Assembly (NCBI GenBank): GCA_041398005.1
Contig: JAWKVP010000003.1
Span: forward strand, 310,001 to 374,000
Direction of reading: 5' to 3'
Length of the DNA: 64,000 nucleotides
From: JAGREO01 sp020446285
Lineage (GTDB): Bacteria; Pseudomonadota; Alphaproteobacteria; Geminicoccales; Geminicoccaceae
In this document: positions 16,851 to 25,542 of the stretch, piece by piece
Layout of the letters: the number at the start of each line of letters is the position of its first letter
Numbering within the stretch: position 1 is the stretch's first letter
Made by a program: the position numbers and the translations under genes
The notes under the pieces: generated by a model
The model's input: the letters and a program-made list of their open reading frames with translations, nothing else
Database searches by the model: none
Told to the model about the DNA's origin: nothing

Positions 16851-18290
16851 ATGCGCTCTACTGGTAACAAGGCGAAATCGGGGCCGGCACTGGCCGGCAA
16901 CATGGCTGCCGTTCTCGTCGGACGGATCCTGACCATCGCCATCGGTTTCGCCGCAATTGCCCTCCTGACCCGCCATCTCGGCCCCGAAGGCTATGGTCAT
17001 TACCGGACCGTCCTGACGCTTGCCGGTATCGGCGCCATACTCGCCGATCTCGGCCTGCAGTTCGTCGTGTTGCGACGGATTTCCGATCCGTCGATGGACA
17101 GCGCCGCCACACTTGGCGCCGGCGCCACCCTGCGGCTGATCGCGACGACGACGATCATGGTCGCGGTCGCCCTCCTCGCCCGCCTCCTGCCCTATGACTC
17201 CATCGTGCTCAACGGCATGGTCATCGCCGCACCCTATTTCGTTCTCTTCCAGACCTGCATGCTGTTGCAGGCCGTCTTCCAGAAGCATCTCCGCCAGGAT
17301 CTGCAGATGCTGGCAGAGACGGGCGGCGGGCTGGTCATGCTGGCCGGCGTCTGGCTGGCGGTGCGCGCGGGGGGTGGCGTCGGCGCGATGCTGCTGGCGA
17401 TGGTCGCGGGCGGGGTCGTGCAGCTTTCCCTGGTCTGGTGGCTCGCCGCGCGTCTCGAACCCTTCAGACCGACCCTGGATCCGCAACGATGGCGCGATAT
17501 GCTCAGGGCCGGTCTGCCACTTGCCGGCTCGCGGCTGGCGCTCATGGTCATCCTGCGCGGCGACATCCTGATTCTCTCGCTTCTCGGCAGTGCTGCCGCG
17601 GTCGGTCTCTATGGCGTGCCGAGCAAGGTTTTCGAGATCCTGTCGGGCATGTCCACCCTGTTTGCCGGAATGCTCATGCCCATGCTGGTCGCCGCACTCT
17701 CTTGCGACGACACGAGGGCAACGGGCAGGCTCCTGACGGATGCCGTCGACACCATGCTCATCTTCGGCGGCGGGGTCCTGATCGGCTTTCTCGCCTTCGG
17801 TCGTGAAATCCTGGCGCTCCTGGCCGGCGACGCCTTCGCAGCCGCCTATCCGGCGCTGTGCCTGATCGGTGTCGCGATCACCGCCAATGCCTGCGGCCAG
17901 ATCTTCCGCCACATGCTCGTCGCGATGGACCAGCAGAAACAGGCCATGCGCGTGGACATCACCCTGCTTGCCATTGCCGTCCCGACCTATGTGGCGCTCG
18001 TGCCATGGCTCGCCCAGACGGGTGCGGCACTCGCCACGGCAGCCATCGAGACCGGGCTTGCCATCGGTCTCGGCCACACCGCCCTCGCCTCCCGCCACTT
18101 CGCCCTCGCAGATTCGCGCATCGCCCGCATCGCCCTGTCGGCGGCACTCGGCTGGCTGTCGATGATCGCGGGAACCTCGATGGGCCTGCACTGGCTTGTT
18201 GCCGGCGTGCTCGGCGGCGGCCTGTATCTGGGCTGTCTTTTCGTCCTGCGTGCTGTTCCGGTGGCACTGCTTTCCAGCCGCCGGTCCTGA
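16851..18290 (+). CDS. Polysaccharide flippase (Wzx/MATE-like)
   Basis: A 479-residue membrane protein with about 12-14 hydrophobic helices. The start MRSTGNKAKSGPALAGNMAA is followed by a long helix and LLTRHLGPEGYGHYRTVLTL, the signature of the oligosaccharide flippase family (polysaccharide_synt). Such proteins translocate undecaprenyl-linked oligosaccharides or related lipid-linked glycans across the inner membrane. No glycosyltransferase genes flank it; the next plus-strand gene is a sulfotransferase, so a sulfated surface glycan is an attractive but unproven link. Confidence 0.8.
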   Translation: MRSTGNKAKSGPALAGNMAAVLVGRILTIAIGFAAIALLTRHLGPEGYGHYRTVLTLAGIGAILADLGLQFVVLRRISDPSMDSAATLGAGATLRLIATTTIMVAVALLARLLPYDSIVLNGMVIAAPYFVLFQTCMLLQAVFQKHLRQDLQMLAETGGGLVMLAGVWLAVRAGGGVGAMLLAMVAGGVVQLSLVWWLAARLEPFRPTLDPQRWRDMLRAGLPLAGSRLALMVILRGDILILSLLGSAAAVGLYGVPSKVFEILSGMSTLFAGMLMPMLVAALSCDDTRATGRLLTDAVDTMLIFGGGVLIGFLAFGREILALLAGDAFAAAYPALCLIGVAITANACGQIFRHMLVAMDQQKQAMRVDITLLAIAVPTYVALVPWLAQTGAALATAAIETGLAIGLGHTALASRHFALADSRIARIALSAALGWLSMIAGTSMGLHWLVAGVLGGGLYLGCLFVLRAVPVALLSSRRS

Positions 18291-18515
18291 GAGCTTCGCA
18301 CTATCGGGAACACCATATGCACTTTTGCGCGAAAACTACTTGACAACATAAAACCCTGAGTCATTTCCTTCGGGTAAAGGATGTCACAAGTTTTTTTCAA
18401 CTTGAGCGCTCATGTTGCCTCGATACCAAACGTCTGAGCAATGCAGAATATCCTGCTCCGCGCGGAGACCGGATCTGGTCCGGTGACCGGCCCTGTTCGA
18501 GTGGAAGGATCATCC

Positions 18516-19364
18516 ATGTCAGCCAAGACCCTTCGCACCAGGATCGTGGAATTCGCTGATCGGACCCCGTTTGTCAGGCCGGTCTGGAGCTACTATCGCT
18601 CGATGCAGCAAAAGGACCGTTCGCGCTTCGACACGATCTATCACTGCTGCACCCAGAAGACCGCCAGCCAGTGGTTTCGCGGCGTCTTTGCCGATCCCGT
18701 CTTCCGCGACCATACGGGCCTCATCTCCGTGCCCTATATCGATCTCGGCCTCAAGGAGGCGCGGATCGATCAGGAATTCGGCAGCGGCACGATCGCCACG
18801 CACCTCTATATCGACTATCCGACCTACCGGGCGATCCCCAAGCCGGCGCGATACCGGGCCTTCTTCATCATGCGCGATCCCCGCGACGCCATCGTCTCCT
18901 GGTATTTCTCCGCGCGCTATTCGCATCCGCTGGTCAAGCCGGTCGACGAGCTGCGCCCGGCCCTGCAGTCCATGGAATTCGAGGACGGCATGATCTTCCT
19001 CATCGACAAGCTTGAGGCGTATGGCAGTTTCACCACCCAGTTCTCATGGCTCGAGGCGAAGCACGATCCGCATGTGAGACTGATGCGCTACGAGGATCTC
19101 GCCGCCGACAACCGCGCATTCCTCGCCAGCCTGCTCGACTATCTGGAAGTCGATCTGCCTGAAACGGCATTCGACACGCTCTATGCACGCAACAACTTCC
19201 AGACGTTGACAGGGCCGCGCAAGCAGGGTGAGGAGGACATTCACGCGCACAACCGCAAGGGTGTCGCCGGCGACTGGCGCAACCATTTCACCGCCCGCAT
19301 CCGCGATCATTTCGACAAGGTGATGGGTGGTCGCCTCGAACGGCTCGGCTACACCGCCGGCTGA
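18516..19364 (+). CDS. Sulfotransferase-domain protein
   Basis: A 282-residue predicted cytosolic sulfotransferase. The PAPS-binding sites are visible as a modified 5'-phosphosulfate loop (HCCTQKTASQWF, where canonical enzymes have a PKSGTTW-type motif) and a clear 3'-phosphate site (FIMRDPRDAIVSWYFS). The RKGVAGDWRNHFT motif near the C-terminus corresponds to the conserved RKGxxGDWKNxFT. The ATG at 18516 with an upstream GGAAGG is preferred to an upstream in-frame ATG at 18441. The 225-nt leader holds TTGACA at 18340-18345 without a good -10, and a TGAGCGCTCA palindrome at 18403-18412. The acceptor is unknown; a glycan or small molecule is likely. Confidence 0.8.
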   Translation: MSAKTLRTRIVEFADRTPFVRPVWSYYRSMQQKDRSRFDTIYHCCTQKTASQWFRGVFADPVFRDHTGLISVPYIDLGLKEARIDQEFGSGTIATHLYIDYPTYRAIPKPARYRAFFIMRDPRDAIVSWYFSARYSHPLVKPVDELRPALQSMEFEDGMIFLIDKLEAYGSFTTQFSWLEAKHDPHVRLMRYEDLAADNRAFLASLLDYLEVDLPETAFDTLYARNNFQTLTGPRKQGEEDIHAHNRKGVAGDWRNHFTARIRDHFDKVMGGRLERLGYTAG

Positions 19365-19479
19365 AACGATCCGCATGCAGGACCCGGCATACAGGATTGT
19401 CACCGGCACAATGTTGCGATTGACGGGCATCGTACCGCAGCCGCAATCATCATGACATCACAGCATGCCGGAGTCTCCG

Positions 19480-20703
19480 ATGTCGGTCGAGCCTGACAAT
19501 TCGTGGCTGCACTCGCTTGCCGGAAGGGCGAGCCGGATGCAGGCGTCCGAAATTCGCGAGCTGCTCAAGCTGCTCGATCAGCCCGACATAATTTCCTTTG
19601 CCGGCGGCATTCCCGAACCGACACTCTTCCCGCTGAACGAGACGCGGCGCATCGCCGGCGAACTTCTCGGCAATGCGTCGAGCGCCGTGCAGGCCCTGCA
19701 ATATGCACCGAGTGAAGGCCATCTGCCGCTTCGCCGGTGGATCGTCGGGCACATGGCGAAGGACGGGATACAGTGCGGCGTCGAGAACATCCTCCTTACG
19801 ACCGGATCGCAGCAGGCGCTGGATCTTCTCGCGAAACTGCTGGTCGATCCGGGCGACCGCATCGCCGTCACCGCACCGACCTATCTTGGAGCATTGCAGG
19901 CGTTCAATGCCTATGAACCGGCCTATGCAACGCTCGATCCGGCCCGCCCGGACATGCTCGACAAGGGGCTGACGCTCGCCTACGCCGTGCCCGATTTCGC
20001 CAATCCCACAGGCGAGACCGTTTCCCTCGCCCGGCGGCGCGCACTCGTCGCGCGAGTTCGCGACCTGCGGGTACCGTTCATCGAGGACGCCGCCTACCGG
20101 TCGATCCGCTTCGAGGGCGAACCGGTCGCGTCATGCCTTGCCATCGACTGCGAACTTGCCGGCGGGATCGAACGGACGATCACGGCCTATTGCGGCACAT
20201 TCTCGAAGACCCTGTCGCCGGGACTCAGGGTGGGCTGGATCTGCGCTTCGACCGCACTGATCCAGAAGCTCGTCCTGGCCAAGCAGGCCGGTGACCTGCA
20301 CAGCCCGCCCCTCACACAGATGATTGCCGAACGTCTCGCCTCGACCGGGTTCGATGCGCAGGTGGCACGCAATATCGAAACCTACCGCAATCGACGCGAT
20401 GCCATGCTCGGAGCACTCGAAGCGCACATGCCCGCGGGGGTCCGCTGGACACGGCCGGAAGGCGGCATGTTCGTCTGGCTGGACACGAATGACGATATCG
20501 ATGGCGCCAGACTGTTGCAGCAGGCGCTCAGGGAAGAGCGCATCGCCTTCGTGCCCGGCAAGGCATTCTTCGCCGATGGCAGCGGCGCATCCACCATCCG
20601 CCTCAACTTCTCCATGAACAGCGAGGCGGTGATCGGGGAAGGCATAGCCCGTCTGGCACGGCTGCTCACCCGCGCGCCCGGCTCCGGCCGCACCGCCGCC
20701 TGA
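19480..20703 (+). CDS. PLP-dependent aminotransferase (LysN/MocR-domain-like)
   Basis: A 407-residue class I/II aminotransferase. The PLP lysine is in CGTFSKTLSPGLRVGW, and the ISFAGGIPEPTLFP opening and TTGSQQALDLLAKLL segment are typical of the 2-aminoadipate/LysN-like group, which transaminates alpha-amino acids. No DNA-binding domain is present, so it is an enzyme and not a MocR regulator. The ATG at 19480 follows GGAG at a good distance; another at 19465 is possible. The exact substrate cannot be read from the sequence. Confidence 0.85.
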   Translation: MSVEPDNSWLHSLAGRASRMQASEIRELLKLLDQPDIISFAGGIPEPTLFPLNETRRIAGELLGNASSAVQALQYAPSEGHLPLRRWIVGHMAKDGIQCGVENILLTTGSQQALDLLAKLLVDPGDRIAVTAPTYLGALQAFNAYEPAYATLDPARPDMLDKGLTLAYAVPDFANPTGETVSLARRRALVARVRDLRVPFIEDAAYRSIRFEGEPVASCLAIDCELAGGIERTITAYCGTFSKTLSPGLRVGWICASTALIQKLVLAKQAGDLHSPPLTQMIAERLASTGFDAQVARNIETYRNRRDAMLGALEAHMPAGVRWTRPEGGMFVWLDTNDDIDGARLLQQALREERIAFVPGKAFFADGSGASTIRLNFSMNSEAVIGEGIARLARLLTRAPGSGRTAA

Positions 20704-20722
20704 ACCAAGTGCGCAGGCGGCT

Positions 20723-20751
20723 CGCCGGCATGTATATATCCGCGGCCGGCG
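20723..20751. terminator. Hairpin between convergent genes
   Basis: The arms CGCCGGC (20723-20729) and GCCGGCG (20745-20751) flank a 15-nt AT-rich loop in the 53-nt gap between the converging aminotransferase and MFS genes. This is compatible with a bidirectional terminator, but no T tract is adjacent. Confidence 0.35.
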
Positions 20752-20756
20752 GGGTA

Positions 20757-22004
20757 TCAGCTCTCGGCGTTCTCGACCGCCTCTTCCTGGGCGATGCTGG
20801 TGACGACCGATGTCGGCGCGGCAGCCGGGATGTAGACATGCTGGCCCTGCTCGTCGAGAGGCACGGAAGGGCGGACCCGTGAACGGTAGATGGCAAAGAT
20901 GCCGAGCACGCCATGGACAATCGCCAGCATGGCGATAAAGGCAAAAGGTGTGCTCCACTGCATGACCGGACCGAGCACGAGCGGTCCGACGACCATGCCG
21001 AGGCCGTTGGCGAAAACGAGCGTGCTCGACGCGCCGATCATCTGGTCGCTTTCGAGATAGTCGTTGGTGTGGGCGACACACAGGGAATACATGGGCAGGC
21101 ACATGCCGCCATAGATGAAGAAAGCCGCCGTCAGCGAATAGGGATCATCGAACCCGAACACCAGCGTGCCCGTCAGCGCGACCGATGCCACGAGCGTGAC
21201 GACGGTCAGCACCGTGCGCCGGTCAAGCTTGTCGGAAAGCTGGCCCACCGGCCATTGCAGCAGCATGCCGCCGATCGTCGTGACCGCCATCATCATGGAG
21301 ATCTCTGCCACGGAAAAACCGATCGTCTGCGCAAACACCGCTCCCATGTTGAAGAACCCGCCCTGGCTGAGGCCGACGGCCACCATGCCGATACAGCCGA
21401 GCGGCGATGTCCTGTAGAGATCGCCGAGGCTGAATTTCCGCGCCGCCGGCAGGACAGGAGCCGGGATCGCCGACAACAGCAGCGGCACGACCGCTATCGA
21501 GACCAGCACCGAAACGAAGATGAAGAGCGGGAAGTCCCCCGGATCGCCGAGGTTCAACAGCAGCTGTCCGCCGGCCCAGGCGCTGAGCTGGACGACCATG
21601 TAGACCGAGAGGAGCTGGCCCCGGTGCTCGTTGTCGGTCGAGGCGTTCAGCCAGCTTTCGGCGATGACATACACGCCGCTCATGCAAAAGCCGGTCACGA
21701 AACGCAGGACGAACCATGTGAACGGCTCGGCAAGGATGGAATGGGCGAGAATGGCCGCCGAGGCGACGGCGGAAAGTGCCGCGAACACACGCACATGCCC
21801 GACTTTACGCACGAGCCGCTGCGTGAAGACGGCGCTCGCGAGAAAGCCTATGGAATATCCCGACATGATGATGCCGGTCACCGAGGTCGGAAACTGCTCG
21901 ATCACGGCGCGCACGCCGAGCAGCGTGCCCTGCAGGCCGTGGCCGAGCATCAACAGGCCGATCCCCACAAGGAGGGCCCAATTGGCTCTGATCGTTGCGA
22001 GCAT
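20757..22004 (-). CDS. MFS transporter (YcaD-like)
   Basis: A 415-residue major facilitator with about 12 membrane helices. The loop between helices 2 and 3 reads GFLASAVFTQRLVRKVGHVRVF, and the fifth-helix region has FCMSGVYVIAESWLNASTDNEHRGQLLS, a pattern of the YcaD-like subgroup. The C-terminal tail after the last helix is a polar 45-residue extension. The substrate is unknown. It diverges from the HyuA-like gene with 149 nt between, and its ATG follows GGAG on the minus strand. Confidence 0.8.
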   Translation of the reverse strand: MLATIRANWALLVGIGLLMLGHGLQGTLLGVRAVIEQFPTSVTGIIMSGYSIGFLASAVFTQRLVRKVGHVRVFAALSAVASAAILAHSILAEPFTWFVLRFVTGFCMSGVYVIAESWLNASTDNEHRGQLLSVYMVVQLSAWAGGQLLLNLGDPGDFPLFIFVSVLVSIAVVPLLLSAIPAPVLPAARKFSLGDLYRTSPLGCIGMVAVGLSQGGFFNMGAVFAQTIGFSVAEISMMMAVTTIGGMLLQWPVGQLSDKLDRRTVLTVVTLVASVALTGTLVFGFDDPYSLTAAFFIYGGMCLPMYSLCVAHTNDYLESDQMIGASSTLVFANGLGMVVGPLVLGPVMQWSTPFAFIAMLAIVHGVLGIFAIYRSRVRPSVPLDEQGQHVYIPAAAPTSVVTSIAQEEAVENAES

Positions 22005-22153
22005 CGGGGCTCCTTCACGAATGGAAGACGGTTATAGATCGCCGGGGGACGCATGACCTGCGTGCAAGCGGCATACGCGTCGCGCCGACAAAAGCAGCGT
22101 CGTTTCAGGCCGACCACTAGTTCCTGCAGGCGGAGAGGAAAAAGGGCCGGGAC

Positions 22154-24136
22154 GTGCGGGCGAGACTGGGTATCGATACGGGCGGAACCTATACCGATGC
22201 CGCCCTTCTGGATGAAGGCGGCCGCGTCATGGCGTCGCGAAAGGCGGTGACGACCCGCCATGATCTTGCGATCTGCATCGGCGAAGCAGTCGAAGCCGTT
22301 CTCCGCGACCGCGATGTCGAGATCGAGCTCGTGGGTCTTTCCACCACACTCGCGACCAACGCCATCGTCGAGGGACGCGGCGGCCGGGTCGGGCTCTTGC
22401 TCGCCGGCTTCGGAGCCGGTCTGGAACGCCGTCCCGGACTGGCGCAGGTGCTGGGGAGTGACCCGGTCGCCCATGTCGATGGCGGTCACGACGCGCACGG
22501 GCTCGAACGGATGCCGCTCGACGAGGCCATGGCGCGGCGGTGTATCGGGGAGATGGCGAAACGGGTCGATGCCTTCGCCATCACCGCCCGCTTCGCGGTG
22601 CGCAACCCGGCGCATGAGCGCAGGCTCGGACAGCTGGTGGAGGAAATGACTGGCCTTCCCTGCACCATGGGCCATGAACTCAGTGCCAGGCTCGATGCGC
22701 CGAGGCGTGCGCTCACGACCGTGCTCAATGCCCGCCTCATCCCCGAGATCGCCCGCCTGCTCGCCGCGACCGGAGCGTTGCTGGACCGACTAGGCATCAC
22801 CGCACCGCTCATGGTCGTGCGCGGCGACGGCTCGTTGATGCGCGCCACGACGGTGCAGCGCAGGCCGGTCGAGACGATTCTCTCCGGACCGGCCGCAAGT
22901 GTCGTCGGCGCCGCACGGCTCGCCGGCAGCAAGGATGGCCGGCCGTTCCCGCAGGCACTCGTTTCCGATGTCGGCGGGACCACGACCGACATTGCACTCC
23001 TGCAGGATGGCCGTCCGCGGCTCGATCCGCGCGGTGCCATGGTCGGCGGTTTCCGCACCATGGTCGAGGCGATCGAACTTCGCACATCGGGGCTCGGCGG
23101 CGACAGTGCGGTGGACCGCGACGGGGAAAGGAGACTGACACTCGGCCCGCGCCGCGACATGCCGCTGGCACTCCTGGCGCACGACCACCCCGATGTCATG
23201 CTGGAGATGCAGCACCAGGCCGAACGCTCCCTGCCGCGGGATCTCGACGCCCGCTTCGCCCTGCTCGGCACGCCCGCCGGCGACGGATTGTCGAGAAGCC
23301 AGCAACGGCTCGTCGGACTTCTCCGGGATGGACCGCGGAGCCTCGAGGAGGTGATCGACCGCGAACATCTCGAACTGCCGCTGCGGCGCATGGTCGAACG
23401 CGGGCATGTCCTGCTTGCCGGATTCACCCCGTCGGATGCAGCCCATCTTCTCGGCCTGCAACACAGCTGGGATGGACCGGCAGCCGCGCTCGGCGCAATG
23501 CTGGAGGGACGAAAGGGCCATGCCGGCGCTCCGCACGGTCAGACCGGCGAGGATCTGGCACGGACGGTACTGGCGCTGGCGAGAAAACGGACGGCACGGG
23601 CGCTCGTCGACATGGCCAGCGGCGAGGAGGACCAGCATTGGCTCGACCTGCCGGCGATCGATGCGGCACTCGATCCCGAACATGCGGGCGGCGGCCTGTT
23701 CGAAGCGTCGCTCAGACTGAACCTGCCGGTGATCGCGGTGGGAGGGCCGGCACCGATCTTCTATCCCGATGCCGTTCGCCGGCTCGCGAGCGAGCTTGTC
23801 ATCCCCGACGATCACGCGGTCTGCAACGCTATCGGCGCGGTTGCCGGAGACGTGCTGCGCCATGGCGAAATCGCCATCCTCCAGACAGCCGAAGACCGCT
23901 TTGCCGTCGAGCTCGGCGGCGAACGCCTCGAATCCGCCGATCCCGACCGGCTGGTCGAACGGGCGCGATCCTGGCTGGAAAATTCCGTGCGTGCCTCCTT
24001 CGACGAGGCCGGCGGCATCGAGGCGCACCTCTCCTTCGAACGCCGGGACAGGCGCGCGGCCATCGATGCCGGAAGGGAGATGATCGTCGAGATCCACCTG
24101 CGCGTGACTGCCAGCGGCCGCCCCGCGCTCGCCTGA
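22154..24136 (+). CDS. HyuA-like hydantoinase/oxoprolinase family protein
   Basis: A 660-residue ATP-dependent amidohydrolase-family protein. The N-terminal acetate/sugar-kinase-like fold shows LGIDTGGTYTDAALLDEGG and VGLSTTLATNAIVEGRGG. A second nucleotide-binding part includes SDVGGTTTDIALLQDGRPRL and the TSGLGGDSAV motif typical of HyuA. Relatives open hydantoin or 5-oxoproline rings or form ATP-dependent amide bonds. No HyuB partner is encoded nearby, so the activity is uncertain. The GTG at 22154 places the fold at residue 5; it converges with the SAF dehydrogenase with 10 nt between. Confidence 0.85.
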   Translation: MRARLGIDTGGTYTDAALLDEGGRVMASRKAVTTRHDLAICIGEAVEAVLRDRDVEIELVGLSTTLATNAIVEGRGGRVGLLLAGFGAGLERRPGLAQVLGSDPVAHVDGGHDAHGLERMPLDEAMARRCIGEMAKRVDAFAITARFAVRNPAHERRLGQLVEEMTGLPCTMGHELSARLDAPRRALTTVLNARLIPEIARLLAATGALLDRLGITAPLMVVRGDGSLMRATTVQRRPVETILSGPAASVVGAARLAGSKDGRPFPQALVSDVGGTTTDIALLQDGRPRLDPRGAMVGGFRTMVEAIELRTSGLGGDSAVDRDGERRLTLGPRRDMPLALLAHDHPDVMLEMQHQAERSLPRDLDARFALLGTPAGDGLSRSQQRLVGLLRDGPRSLEEVIDREHLELPLRRMVERGHVLLAGFTPSDAAHLLGLQHSWDGPAAALGAMLEGRKGHAGAPHGQTGEDLARTVLALARKRTARALVDMASGEEDQHWLDLPAIDAALDPEHAGGGLFEASLRLNLPVIAVGGPAPIFYPDAVRRLASELVIPDDHAVCNAIGAVAGDVLRHGEIAILQTAEDRFAVELGGERLESADPDRLVERARSWLENSVRASFDEAGGIEAHLSFERRDRRAAIDAGREMIVEIHLRVTASGRPALA

Positions 24137-24146
24137 CGGAACGGGA

Positions 24147-25496
24147 TCAGAGTCGGCCGTTCCTCAGGTCATCCTCGAGTTCCAGACGCAGGCGGGCAGC
24201 GGCACCGGTGCGGTCGATCTCGACATCGCTCCAGAGCACCGGCTCGCCGTCGGCGACGGGATTGACCAGACGCACATGATGGGCGAGGCCAAGCGGCAGA
24301 TAACCGCCCGCGACCGAGAGCCGCGATGGCCGGAGACCGCCGGCCACAGTCGATCCCCCTTCTCCGTCGAGGCTTTCTCCCGCGGCGAGATCGCGCTTGG
24401 CGATGGCGGCGACATCGGCGCGGAACTCGCGGGCCACACCGGTCGGCTCGTGGCGAATGCCCACCGCCCCCACCGAAATACCGAGCTCGAGGCCGATCAG
24501 GTGCCAGCGCCGGTAATTGCAGCAATAGCGGCCGGTGGAATCGGTCAGGACACCGTATTCGTCGAGGCAGTGCCGCAGATATTGCGTATCGGCCTCGATG
24601 CAGACCCACACGCCCTGGCGGATGTCATGCTCGATCCGGCTGCCGTCGGCACGAAGGCAGGAGATCACATCCACCATGCCCTTCCTGTCGAGAACCCCGC
24701 CCTCGCTCCTCGGCCGCATCAGGTCGGGAATGTCCTCGGCCGATCCCGGCGGATAGCTCAGCCCCGCTTCGGGAGCGTCGAGACCGCAGGCATTGGCGAT
24801 GGCCGCCGATTCGATGGCGGGCTTGGAGCCGTCGAGAAAGGCGTTGAACATCTTGGGATTGAGCCGGCCGCGCTCGGCCTGCTCGCGGGTCAGGCCCCAA
24901 TGGTCCCAGACGGTTTCCGGTGTCGACTTGCGGTAATGCGGCAGCCACTTGTGTCCGCGCCCGGCGGCAACGACCGGAAAGCCGCAGGTGCGCGCCCAGT
25001 CGACCAGATCGCAGGTGAGCGCCGGCTGGTCGCCATAGGCCATGGAATAGACGATTCCCGCCTTCGCCGCACGTTTGGCCAGCGCGTAGCCGAGGAAGGC
25101 GTCGGCCTCGACGGTGACGTTGATGACATGCTTGTGTTCGTCGAAGGCCATGAGCAGGTGATCGACGGCGGCGACCGGGTTGCCGGTGCATTCGATAACG
25201 ATCTCGATGGCCGGATGGCGCACCACCGCCTGCCAGTCATCACCCACATGCGTACGGCCGGTCCTCGCCGCATCATCGATCGAGGGCGCCGACATGCGCT
25301 CGTCGGCCCAGCCGGCGAAAGCCATGTTGGAACGTGCCGCATCCACCCGGAGATCGGCAACCGCCACTAGGTGAATGCCCGGAAGCCGCTCGGCCTGGGC
25401 AAGAAACATGGTGCCGAACTTGCCGGCACCGATCATGCCCAGACGCAGCGGCCTGCCCTCTTCCGCCCGTTCGCGCAGTCTGGTGAACAGATTCAA
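24147..25496 (-). CDS. NAD(P)-dependent oxidoreductase with C-terminal SAF domain
   Basis: A 449-residue protein. The N-terminal Rossmann domain shows LRLGMIGAGKFGTMFLAQAE, with DLRVDAARSNMAF after it and VIECTGNPVAAVDH further on. The C-terminal 110 residues form a SAF-like domain (LAAGESLDGEGG). This homoserine-dehydrogenase-like/SAF combination is found in sugar-acid and hydroxy-acid catabolism and is often mislabelled as flagellar FlgA. The TTG at 25496 follows GGGGAGGATG. It lies 46 nt after the second SLC13 gene and is probably the last gene of that transcript. Confidence 0.75.
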   Translation of the reverse strand: MNLFTRLRERAEEGRPLRLGMIGAGKFGTMFLAQAERLPGIHLVAVADLRVDAARSNMAFAGWADERMSAPSIDDAARTGRTHVGDDWQAVVRHPAIEIVIECTGNPVAAVDHLLMAFDEHKHVINVTVEADAFLGYALAKRAAKAGIVYSMAYGDQPALTCDLVDWARTCGFPVVAAGRGHKWLPHYRKSTPETVWDHWGLTREQAERGRLNPKMFNAFLDGSKPAIESAAIANACGLDAPEAGLSYPPGSAEDIPDLMRPRSEGGVLDRKGMVDVISCLRADGSRIEHDIRQGVWVCIEADTQYLRHCLDEYGVLTDSTGRYCCNYRRWHLIGLELGISVGAVGIRHEPTGVAREFRADVAAIAKRDLAAGESLDGEGGSTVAGGLRPSRLSVAGGYLPLGLAHHVRLVNPVADGEPVLWSDVEIDRTGAAARLRLELEDDLRNGRL

Positions 25497-25542
25497 TGCT
25501 TCATCCTCCCCGTTGCAACGACCGTCGGCCAGTCTTGCCGGA

